From Rhizobium esperanzae (GTDB taxonomy: Bacteria > Pseudomonadota > Alphaproteobacteria > Rhizobiales > Rhizobiaceae), in the NCBI RefSeq assembly GCF_014197615.1, contig NZ_JACIFY010000002.1, positions 237,459 to 301,458 of the forward strand: 64,000 nt of DNA, in the 5' to 3' direction. Both the position numbers and the translations under genes were made by a program. Position 1 is the first letter of the stretch. Each line of letters begins with the position of its first letter. Of this stretch, positions 8,745-16,498 are shown piece by piece. Under the pieces are notes generated by a model. The model saw only the letters and a program-made list of their open reading frames with translations. It searched no databases and was not told the origin of the DNA.

Positions 8745-8782
8745 GCCTCACCCGCAGTTTCTGCTCATCTTCTTCCATCACT

Positions 8783-8808
8783 TGGTGTCCACCTAATTTG
8801 GTGGACAC
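8783..8808. repeat. Perfect 10-bp inverted repeat with 6-base loop
   Basis: GGTGTCCACC (8783-8792), TAATTT, then GGTGGACACC (8799-8808). It lies just beyond the truncated IS66 gene. It may be the end or leader of a second, lost insertion sequence into which the IS66 copy was broken. Confidence 0.6.
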
Positions 8809-9186
8809 CTCATGCATCAGAGCACTCAACGGCAAAAGGTGCGGGAAAATTCGCGCTTACGTCGGAGACCGATGCCGGCAGCCCCTTCATCGTTTTGACC
8901 GGGAGAAGGGGATATGCCGCACCCTCTCCGTCTCTCGCCAAGGTCTCGCAGGGCAAGCCCCTCGCCCCGGTTGCCGGGATAGCGGTGTCTCGGCCACCTC
9001 TTGACCAAGATGCTCCAGGGCGTTCCGAAGATTGCCGTCATTGACGGGACGGCTGCGCCTATTGGCCAAGGAGACAATCGGCTCGGCAAATCGATATAGT
9101 TGATCCCGGCACGCCCCTGAATCGCCCTCACGGCACTCGGGAAGCGCTCACCATTGGCAGACGTGCAGTCAACGAGGGAGAGCCCG
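8809..9186. other. Gene-free stretch beside the IS remnant
   Basis: About 380 bases without a convincing gene on either strand. Open frames exist on the minus strand but show no recognisable family, ribosome site or signal. It probably contains decayed sequence plus the promoter of the following GST-like gene. Confidence 0.45.
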
Positions 9187-9864
9187 ATGTACATTCTTTT
9201 TGGTGGTGACTTCACCCGTGCAACGCTCGTTCAATGGGTTCTCGAAGAAGGCAAGATCGAATACGAGCTTAGAAAAATCGACATTATCAGCGGCGAGCAC
9301 CGTTCCGCGGAATTCCTCGCCATAAACCCGGCCGGTTTGGTGCCGGTGCTGATTACCCCGGAAGGCGACGCGCTCTATGAGGTCGCAGCACTGATGTTGT
9401 ATCTGGCTGAGCGGCACCAGCTCACGGAACTGGCTCCGACATCGACCGACCCGGACAGGGGGCATTTTCTCTCCGCGATATTCCATATCGCCGGGGACAT
9501 ACAATCCGAGATGAAGCGTTTCCATTTTCCGCACCGCTTTTCCCTGAGAAGCGAAGACAACGGCGGAATTCAGGATTTGGCAAAGTCGCTCGTCATGAGC
9601 CGATTGAACGTGATGAACACCAGACTGGCGCAACGAGGTCCCTACGTCCTGGGAACTCGATTTTCCCTTGCGGATTTCTATCTGTGTTTTTGGATCGCAT
9701 ACCTCGACCGCAAAGCCGTATGCACGCAGCTTCCCTCGATTGCCCAGCTTTACGATTTGGTTCGCGCTCGCCCGACTGCAACTCCGTATCTCGAAGAGAC
9801 CGAGAGCATGGCAGACGCCTATGCGGAGATGATGAGACAGAATCCGAGCGGCGTTATTTCCTGA
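9187..9864 (+). CDS. Glutathione S-transferase family protein
   Basis: 225 residues. The start at 9187 is preferred over 9154 because a GAGGGAGA ribosome site lies just before it and the family begins directly with strand 1 (YILFGGDFTRA). The N-terminal thioredoxin-like domain has the cis-Pro segment (GLVPVLITPEG) and an EVAALMLYLAE helix where the family usually has E-S-x-A. The all-helical C-terminal domain carries the typical SLADFYLCFWIAYLD box. The family conjugates or reduces substrates with glutathione; the substrate here is unknown. It is a single gene downstream of the IS remnant. Confidence 0.85.
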   Translation: MYILFGGDFTRATLVQWVLEEGKIEYELRKIDIISGEHRSAEFLAINPAGLVPVLITPEGDALYEVAALMLYLAERHQLTELAPTSTDPDRGHFLSAIFHIAGDIQSEMKRFHFPHRFSLRSEDNGGIQDLAKSLVMSRLNVMNTRLAQRGPYVLGTRFSLADFYLCFWIAYLDRKAVCTQLPSIAQLYDLVRARPTATPYLEETESMADAYAEMMRQNPSGVIS

Positions 9865-10032
9865 CCGAATCTTGCGCCGTTGTCCTGCTGGAATGGCAGA
9901 GTTCTCGGGGCCTGCCTGTTTCCGGAATGGGCCGACAAGAGCTTTAGACAGGCATTGCCCTGAGGGCTATTTCCGCGGGAGGGCGCCCTCAATCCGGCTG
10001 CTGCCGCCGATCAAGTTCGGCCCCACTCAAGA

Positions 10033-10187
10033 CCCCTCCCCAACCCCTCCCCACAAGGGGGAGGGACTAACCTGCCGGGCTCTTTTCGCTCTCGCCGCAA
10101 CGTCTCGTCCGAACGAACGCTCGCTTTGGCATGAGGCGATGCCCCAAGCTAAGTCCCTCCCCCTTGTGGGGAGGGGTTGGGGAGGGG
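10033..10187. repeat. Perfect 36-bp inverted repeat pair in intergenic spacer
   Basis: The pyrimidine-rich arm 10033-10068 is the exact reverse complement of 10152-10187, separated by 83 bases. It fills most of the 382-base gap between the GST gene and the convergent MHYT gene (9865-10246), which otherwise holds no gene. It has the style of rhizobial intergenic palindromic elements and may end transcription from both sides. Confidence 0.85.
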
Positions 10188-10246
10188 TTTTCACCGCATA
10201 TGAAACCAGAGCCGATGTAGGTGGTCCTGTCTCTTCCGAAGACGCC

Positions 10247-13030
10247 TCAAGCCGCCTTCTCAACCCCCGGCGCGCGCATCGCCTGCGGCTTCCCAAGCAG
10301 ATAACCTTGCGCCTCGTCGCACTGTTCTTCGAGAAGCGTGTCCAGCTGTGCCTGGGTTTCCACGCCTTCCGCCAGCACCGGCACCTCCAGGCTGCGGCCG
10401 AGGGCCAGGATGGCGCGGACGATTGCCTTGGATTGGGCGTTGCTTTCGACCTCGGCCATGAAGCTCTTGTCGAGCTTGATCTTGTCGAAGGGGAAGGAGC
10501 GCAGGGTTTCCAGCGAGGAATAGCCGGTGCCGAAATCGTCGATGGCGATCGAGACGCCGAGCGCCTTCATCTCGCGCATGGTGCCGAGCGCCTTGTCCTT
10601 GTCGATGATGATGGAGCTTTCGGTGATCTCGATTTCGAGGCGGCGTGGGTCGAGGCCGGTTTCGGCAAGGATGCCAGCGATAACGGCCGCCATGTCGGCA
10701 TGGCCGAGCTGGACGGGCGAGAGGTTGACGGCGATCTTGTGGCCGTTGCTCCAGCTCGCCGCCTCCCGGCAGGCTTCGCGCAGCACCCATTCGCCGATCG
10801 GCAGGATGGCGCCGCATTCCTCGGCAAGGCCGATAAAATCCATCGGCGGGATATTGCCGCGTTCGTGATGCTTCCAGCGCAGCAGAACCTCGTATCCGGT
10901 GATCTCACCCGTGCTCACCGATTTCTGCACCTGATAATGCAGATGCAGCTCGTTGCGATCGATGCAGGCCCAGAGATCGTTGGCGAGCGCGCGGCGGCGG
11001 CGCGCGGTCTCGTCCATGGCAGCCTCGTAGAAGCAGACCTTCTGTAGCAGGGATTGCTTGGCGCGGTACATGGCAAGGTCGGCATTGGCGAGAAGCCCGT
11101 CGACGCTCTCGGCATCGCTCGGATAGATCGCCACACCAAGGCTGGCGCCGGTCTTGATCTCGAAGCCGTCGACGGAAATCATGCCGACCAGAGCGCCTTC
11201 CAGGCGCGCGATGAAATCATGCAGGGCGCTGAGATCGTCGAAGCGCCTGGTCGCGGCGAACTCGTCGCCGCCGAAGCGGGCGATGAATTCGCCCTCCTGC
11301 AGCGCCTCGCCGAGACGGCGCGTCAGCTCGACCAGCACCAAGTCGCCGGTGCCGTGGCCGTGCTGGTCGTTGACCTCCTTGAACTTGTCGAGATCGATGC
11401 CGATGACCGCGACCTTGCCCCTCACCCGGTCCGCGACCATCATCTCCTCGGCGACGCGCTCGCCGAACTGCAGCCGGTTCGGCAGGCCCGTCAGCGCATC
11501 GTGCATGGCGAGGAAGGCGACCTGCTCCTCGGATTTCACGCGATCGGAAATATCCTCGAAAGTGACGACCCAGCCGCCATTCGGCAGGATATTGACATGC
11601 TGCTGGATGGAGATGCCGCTCGGATATTTGTGCACCGCGCTGCCGGCGCCGCCCCTGATCAGCGCCATGTTCCTGATATAATGGGCCTCGGCCCGCGCCG
11701 CCGCTTCCGCCGCATCCTCGGTGTTGGCGGCATAGCCGATTTCGACGATCTGCCGGTAGGCCATGCCCTGATGCACCGACCCTTCGGGAAATTTGAAGAT
11801 TTCGAGATAGCGCTTGTTGCACAGCACCAGGCGCTCGTCTCCATCGAACATGCAGATGCCCTGCCCGATGTTTTCGAGCGCGATATCGAGATTGCGGGTG
11901 ACCTCCTCGATCCGGTCGGCATCCGCCTTCTGCTTGCTGTTATCCTTGGTGATCTTCGCATAACCGATCAGCACGCCGGTTTCGTCATGGATCGCATCGA
12001 TGACGACATAGGCCCAGAAGGAGGAGCCGTCCTTGCGATAACGCCAGCCCTGGGCTTCGAACTTGCCTTCCCGGCGGGCAGTTTCCAGCGCCCGCTGCGG
12101 CAGACCGTTCCTGCGGTCTTCCTGCGAATAGAACAGCGAGAAATCCTTGCCGACGATCTCATCGGCGCTGTAGCCCTTGGTGCGCTCGGCCCCGGCATTC
12201 CAGTTGCTGACCTTGCCATCCGGATCGAGCATGTAGATGGCGTAATCGGTCACGCCCTGGACGAGCAGCTTGAAATTGCGCTCCGCCTTGGCGCTCTTGG
12301 CCTCCGAGCGCACGGCGAAGCTGGCGGCGGCAAAACCCGCCGCCAGCAGCGAAAAGGTGACGGCGGCGATCGTCACCACCATGATAGCGGGCGAAATCAG
12401 CGTCGCGGGATCGAGCGCCACCACGCCCGGCGTGACCGTCACGCCCGCCATCGCGGTGAAATGCAGCGCGACGACGCCTGACGTCAACAGAAGTGTGGGC
12501 GCAAGCCCGCGCAAGATCGGCCGCTCGCCCCTGCCCGCAAACCGAAAGGCGGCGATCGAAAAGACGATGCCGAGAACGATCGACGCCGTCACGAACTGCT
12601 TGTCCCAGGAAATCTCTCCCGGAAATTCGATGGCCAGCATGCCGGTAAAATGCATCGACGCGATGCCGGCGCCGAAGAGCACGCCCGCCAGAATATTCGC
12701 CACCCACCTGTCATAACCGATCTTGGCCGCAACAGCGCCGGTCGTCGCCACGATCGCGACCAGCAGCGAAACCAGCGTCAGCCCGGCATGATAGCCGACG
12801 ACCACACCGGGATCATAAGCCAGCATGGCAACGAAATGCGTTGCCCAGATCCCGAATCCACCCGCCGCCCCCGCCGTCAGCAGCCACACCCACCGCGCAG
12901 CACCCGCGGACGATGTCGCCCGATCGAGCAGAACCATCGCGCAATGGCTGGCGAGAAAGCAGATCAAACCCGCAAGCCCGACCAGCGCGAGATTATGCTG
13001 CTCGGTGATGCATGTCAGCACGGTGAACAT
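10247..13030 (-). CDS. MHYT-PAS-PAS-GGDEF-EAL membrane protein
   Basis: 927 residues. The N-terminal seven-helix MHYT sensor (about 1-250) contains the three repeated motifs ATHFVAML, SMHFTGML and LHFTAMAG, proposed to bind a metal and sense a diatomic gas. Two PAS domains (about 262-380 and 385-500) follow, then a diguanylate cyclase domain with intact GGDEF (about 505-665) and a phosphodiesterase domain (about 675-920). In the last the EAL signature reads EVL (GYEVLLRW), while the DDFGTGYSS, KLDKSF and EGVET blocks are kept. It therefore probably makes c-di-GMP and may also degrade it. It is a single gene, with a C-terminus convergent to the 36-bp repeat. Confidence 0.93.
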   Translation of the reverse strand: MFTVLTCITEQHNLALVGLAGLICFLASHCAMVLLDRATSSAGAARWVWLLTAGAAGGFGIWATHFVAMLAYDPGVVVGYHAGLTLVSLLVAIVATTGAVAAKIGYDRWVANILAGVLFGAGIASMHFTGMLAIEFPGEISWDKQFVTASIVLGIVFSIAAFRFAGRGERPILRGLAPTLLLTSGVVALHFTAMAGVTVTPGVVALDPATLISPAIMVVTIAAVTFSLLAAGFAAASFAVRSEAKSAKAERNFKLLVQGVTDYAIYMLDPDGKVSNWNAGAERTKGYSADEIVGKDFSLFYSQEDRRNGLPQRALETARREGKFEAQGWRYRKDGSSFWAYVVIDAIHDETGVLIGYAKITKDNSKQKADADRIEEVTRNLDIALENIGQGICMFDGDERLVLCNKRYLEIFKFPEGSVHQGMAYRQIVEIGYAANTEDAAEAAARAEAHYIRNMALIRGGAGSAVHKYPSGISIQQHVNILPNGGWVVTFEDISDRVKSEEQVAFLAMHDALTGLPNRLQFGERVAEEMMVADRVRGKVAVIGIDLDKFKEVNDQHGHGTGDLVLVELTRRLGEALQEGEFIARFGGDEFAATRRFDDLSALHDFIARLEGALVGMISVDGFEIKTGASLGVAIYPSDAESVDGLLANADLAMYRAKQSLLQKVCFYEAAMDETARRRRALANDLWACIDRNELHLHYQVQKSVSTGEITGYEVLLRWKHHERGNIPPMDFIGLAEECGAILPIGEWVLREACREAASWSNGHKIAVNLSPVQLGHADMAAVIAGILAETGLDPRRLEIEITESSIIIDKDKALGTMREMKALGVSIAIDDFGTGYSSLETLRSFPFDKIKLDKSFMAEVESNAQSKAIVRAILALGRSLEVPVLAEGVETQAQLDTLLEEQCDEAQGYLLGKPQAMRAPGVEKAA

Positions 13031-13387
13031 GGAACGAGACCCTCGATGTGCGGGTGACGCTATGGGGCGGGCGCTTAAGGAAGGTTGAAACGAAGCGGGC
13101 GGCGAGTGCGGAAATGCCGGTGTTTGGGAGGGTTGGGCGTGGGGTTGTGAGATTAGGGTTTATCGCGCGTGTCTTAGTATGGTGAATGGATTCTCGACTG
13201 ACGCGGAGGGCGAGGCCCCGCGAAATAGGGCTTGCCCTGCCCCACCGCGACAGGTGCAGGTAGATCCGATACTCGTGCGCAAGACGACCCGATAGCCGAT
13301 CAACCCAGGGAAGAGCCGCATTGACGCCGACGGCGTCACGATGGACTGATAGATCTTTGAGGACGTGCAAATTGGGGACGGGTTTGG
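13031..13387. other. Intergenic region between divergent genes
   Basis: 357 bases that must hold the promoters of the MHYT protein (minus) and of the secreted protein at 13388 (plus). An open minus-strand frame runs across it (to 13448) but has no ribosome site, an Arg/Ser/Pro-rich shadow composition and no family resemblance. I see nothing else. Confidence 0.5.
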
Positions 13388-14062
13388 ATGAAAAATTTCT
13401 TATCGTTATGTGCGGGGGTTGGGTTTCTCGCAACAGCAGCGATCGCACAGGATGCGGCGCCGGGATCGATCGAGGAGTTAATGAATTACCTTGCGAGCAC
13501 CAACCCGTTTGCCCACGCGATTTTCACGGATCATATGGATGAAGCAAGGGAGATACACGCGAAGTTCCAGGCAGGAGACGAGGAGGCCGCATCGAAGGCG
13601 ACGTTCGATATGGTTCGAAAATACGGCCAAGTGGCATTCTCGGCTGCCAGCGACGCTTCTGCAATCGAGGTGCTGAAGAAGACCGGCGATGTCTTTGATG
13701 CTCTGGGCGATCACTATCCGCGAGGGTGCATGGAGTTTGCTCGGAATGACATCTCTTCCCAAGCGCTGAGCATTCCCAGCGTGAATGAGGCCTATTGGCA
13801 GTATCAAGAGGCTGCGCGTGTTGCATATGAGGATGGAAAGCTCCGCAAGCCGATTCCACGGATGGAGATCGGAGATATGTTTCAGGTAGTTACCGAGGAT
13901 CTAAACGTGAGCAGAGCCGAGTTGCACACCTTGCTAAATCCAGAAAACGCTCCGGCCATCGAACTGTGCGCAATCCTAAGAAAGCAGGTCAACATATCAG
14001 CCGTGCGGGAGCCATTGCGCGGCCAATACGCGAGGGCCAACTTAACTTCCAAAAAGAAATAA
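13388..14062 (+). CDS. Secreted protein of unknown function
   Basis: 224 residues with a clear signal peptide (MKNFLSLCAGVGFLATAAIA, likely cut before QDAAP). The mature part is mostly helical, with two Cys (in the GCMEF and ELCAI segments) that could form a disulfide, and ends in a Lys tail. No enzyme motif is recognised. A lipoprotein and a small membrane protein follow within 260 bases on the same strand and may share its transcript. Composition is less GC-rich than the core genes, consistent with an accessory island. Confidence 0.75.
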   Translation: MKNFLSLCAGVGFLATAAIAQDAAPGSIEELMNYLASTNPFAHAIFTDHMDEAREIHAKFQAGDEEAASKATFDMVRKYGQVAFSAASDASAIEVLKKTGDVFDALGDHYPRGCMEFARNDISSQALSIPSVNEAYWQYQEAARVAYEDGKLRKPIPRMEIGDMFQVVTEDLNVSRAELHTLLNPENAPAIELCAILRKQVNISAVREPLRGQYARANLTSKKK

Positions 14063-14086
14063 GCAGCTCCGCATTGCGGCAGAGAA

Positions 14087-14245
14087 ATGATGACCCGCTT
14101 CGTTCGCCTGTTTCTGGTGGCCTCCGTCCTCGGCGGCTGCGCCTATCATTTTTGCCCCGCACCGCCCATAAAGCACGCAGTGATTGAGTATGATTCCTGC
14201 TGCGGGGATCGCACCAAAGAACTGCGGCCGGGACAGACACCGTGA
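14087..14245 (+). CDS. Small lipoprotein (52 residues)
   Basis: ATG at 14087 (or 14090) opens a 52-codon gene with a complete lipoprotein signal: MTRFVRL, a hydrophobic core, then the lipobox LGGC. The mature peptide would begin CAYHFCP and contains four Cys including a CC pair, so it may be disulfide-rich in the periplasm. It lies 24 bases after the previous secreted protein, probably in the same transcript. The function is unknown. The ribosome site is weak (AGAGA). Confidence 0.6.
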   Translation: MMTRFVRLFLVASVLGGCAYHFCPAPPIKHAVIEYDSCCGDRTKELRPGQTP

Positions 14246-14321
14246 CCGCCATTGACACCGCAACCCTCCTCAAGGACGCCGCCGCCGGATCCAGGAGATT
14301 TCCACCGATGGGGAAGTTTGA

Positions 14322-14615
14322 TTGAGTGAAGATCAATTTCAACTGTGGCTGCCCTTCTGCGTCGTGGGCGGCATTTGCGCTTATTGCTGGTATTGGTGCA
14401 TCACATCGATCATTTTTTACCGCAACAACGGCTTCGATTTCAGCAAAGAATTCGGGCCCAAAATCTATTGGGGACGTTATGCACATGATCGCTTCTTGGT
14501 GAAGCCGAAAGCGAAGTTCTTTATCGCTCTGCCTTTTGCGGTCGCGATAAGCTCTTTTTTGACGATATTTTTTGCTTTGGATCTGATGGGAATTATCAAA
14601 CATTGCGTCGGTTGA
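14322..14615 (+). CDS. Small two-helix membrane protein
   Basis: 97 residues starting with TTG at 14322, 4 bases after GGGGAAG; no in-frame ATG is available. Two strongly hydrophobic segments (about 10-33, rich in Cys/Trp/Tyr, and 70-92) flank a basic, aromatic loop. No family is recognised. It follows the lipoprotein on the same strand, and both may belong to one exported or membrane module. A/T-rich codon use sets it apart from the core genes. Confidence 0.55.
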   Translation: MSEDQFQLWLPFCVVGGICAYCWYWCITSIIFYRNNGFDFSKEFGPKIYWGRYAHDRFLVKPKAKFFIALPFAVAISSFLTIFFALDLMGIIKHCVG

Positions 14616-14765
14616 GGACGGTAGCAGCCGGCGGATTGTTTGAGAAGAATACGTATCTGCCGGTTCATGATCTGGATGAAGACGGCGGAATGGATGGGAC
14701 GGCTTGACCAAAAATGGGACAATTTCATCCAAGCATAGTAGCGGACTTGGATGAGGGAATCTGGG

Positions 14766-15368
14766 ATGTCGATCTTGCTAAGAAGCTTGTCGCTACTGGT
14801 TGGAATAACATTGGCGGTACCAGCCTTTGGCAATTGCTTAACCGCCAATGAGACCAAACAGGGCGTGCTGCTGACCAGAGAAGCGCCTTTCTATTCCGTC
14901 TTCTACAAGCCGGACGGCCCGGGTCTCACCGAACAACGGCTGATGGAGCGCGACGGTTCGCTGCAGCCGGTGTCGGCTGTATATCTGCACCCTCTGCTCG
15001 TCGAAAAGAGAGTGAGTGCCAGCGGGACGCATGAGCTGAAATACGCGAATGCGATTGCGTTAGACGATCTACCAGAGAAGAAGAACTGGCAATCCGACAC
15101 CACGCTTTTCATCAATGGCAAAAAATCCGATTCAGGCACGACTTTTATGAGGTTCGACGGCTTGGGAGAGGAAACGATTGCATCTTGTTCCTACAAAGTC
15201 TGGGTCATCAACAGCCGTCTGAAACTGGCGGAATTGCCTCCGATTATCTTCGAACAATACTATTCCCCCGAGCTTCATCTCGTTCTTCGTTCGGTGAGAC
15301 TGAGCGCCTCCGACCGGCCGTTGAGCGAGGTTCGATTTGATCGGTTCCAAATTGGCTGGGGCAACTAG
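14766..15368 (+). CDS. Secreted protein of unknown function
   Basis: 200 residues from ATG 14766, 8 bases after GAGGGA; the in-frame ATG at 14751 would place extra charged residues before the signal. A signal peptide (SILLRSLSLLVGITLAVPAFG) is followed by a beta-rich mature domain with single Cys near the start and the middle (NCLTA, ASCSYK), a likely disulfide. No enzyme motif is seen. It is a separate gene, 150 bases after the small membrane protein. Confidence 0.72.
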   Translation: MSILLRSLSLLVGITLAVPAFGNCLTANETKQGVLLTREAPFYSVFYKPDGPGLTEQRLMERDGSLQPVSAVYLHPLLVEKRVSASGTHELKYANAIALDDLPEKKNWQSDTTLFINGKKSDSGTTFMRFDGLGEETIASCSYKVWVINSRLKLAELPPIIFEQYYSPELHLVLRSVRLSASDRPLSEVRFDRFQIGWGN

Positions 15369-15690
15369 GGGAGACATTGAGTCTCCTCGATCAACGCAGA
15401 CAGCCCGCTCTCTAAGGCTTGTAAGCGATGATGGGCGCTCCCTGCCTGCCACTCTGTCGTCGCGACACTGGCATTGGGTGTTTACCGCGAGACATTTGGG
15501 CTTTTCACCCAGGGATCGCGGCGCGACCAGTTGTTGGCGGCTTCGCGCCAATAGCGGTCATCAGCAACGACAAATACCTATCTCCACTACGGAGGAAACA
15601 ATGGTGTTCATAAGAATTCCATGCGGGGGGGTCGCGTATGGGTATGCCGTGCGTCAGGCCCTGCGCCCAACTTCGCGAAGCGAGGTCTGT
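15369..15690. other. Gene-poor stretch; one short ORF with strong ribosome site
   Basis: 322 bases without a recognisable gene. The one notable signal is GGAGG (15591-15595) placed correctly before ATG 15601. That ATG opens 55 codons to 15768 and overlaps the 3' end of the minus-strand membrane protein. The peptide resembles nothing I know, so it could be a decayed or very short gene. Confidence 0.35.
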
Positions 15691-16236
15691 TCAGTTCAGG
15701 CTCAAGTCATGCGCGTACACCCCGAGACGCGTTCCCCAGCCGCGTACGAAGACGCCGATGCCTGGTGACAGGCGTGATCTAATGTCATCAGGGACGTTGC
15801 ACACTTGGCCGACAAGAAAAGGCGTGTCCTCCAACTTCACTGCAGAGTAGCAGTTCTTTCCCAGGCGATCGGCTAGTCCATGTACCTTGAACGGAAGCGC
15901 AACTACATCGCCTGCGATCACTGGGAGCAGCAACGGCCAAATGAACAGGATACTGCCTCCCATAAAATAACCCAAAAACGGGCCGACTATGACACCGAGG
16001 ACGCGCTTCAGTTTGCTCATTCCTGCGCCACCTTTCCAAACAATCCAGACAAAAAGCGCGGCGGATAGGGAGCCCACAATGACACGCAGAGGATTTGTCC
16101 GTGCCAACCACTCGGCAGACGGAATGAAATTGGAACCGATCACCACAACCGACGAAACAAAGCCAAGCAAAAACCAGGAGCAAACAAAAATCGCGAAGAA
16201 AACCCGCAATTTTTTTTGCTTAGTCGAACCTTTCAT
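15691..16236 (-). CDS. Membrane protein of unknown function
   Basis: 181 residues from the ATG at 16236, preceded by GAGG at proper distance; a longer frame to 16365 adds only basic, non-conserved-looking residues. Three or four hydrophobic segments (about 9-33, 47-63, 75-100) are followed by a soluble C-terminal domain of about 75 residues with two Cys. No family is recognised. It lies downstream of the Shedu-like gene on the same strand with a 262-base gap, so co-transcription is uncertain. Confidence 0.65.
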   Translation of the reverse strand: MKGSTKQKKLRVFFAIFVCSWFLLGFVSSVVVIGSNFIPSAEWLARTNPLRVIVGSLSAALFVWIVWKGGAGMSKLKRVLGVIVGPFLGYFMGGSILFIWPLLLPVIAGDVVALPFKVHGLADRLGKNCYSAVKLEDTPFLVGQVCNVPDDIRSRLSPGIGVFVRGWGTRLGVYAHDLSLN

Positions 16237-16498
16237 GAATGCCTCGTGAAATAATGTTCTTGTTTTTTGGGAGCGCAGATAATTCACTCTTATAGCCTTC
16301 TTGCGAAGGCAGATGCAGGCGCGGCTGCGATGTGATGGCTTAGCGCTCAGAAGCGTCATAGGCAATAATCAACGACCGCAATTGACCGACAGCGGTCCAC
16401 CCAACCCCTCCATCGTCAATGGAATGAAGAGCGTAAAAGCGCATTTGAGTCCCGAACAGACAAGCTTCTTTAATCGGTCGGAAGATGATGCCCGCCAG

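Noticed and set aside
11054..12481. 475-codon plus-strand open frame
   Set aside because: Antisense to the MHYT-GGDEF-EAL gene, shadow-like codon pattern, no ribosome site.
12993..13448. 151-codon minus-strand frame across the upstream region
   Set aside because: No ribosome site and shadow-like composition; it would also overlap the start of the secreted protein at 13388.
14242..14325. 27-codon ORF (GTG) between the lipoprotein and the TTG-started membrane protein
   Set aside because: Too short, no independent ribosome site and no conserved pattern. The TTG start of the next gene is coupled to its end only by chance overlap as far as can be seen.
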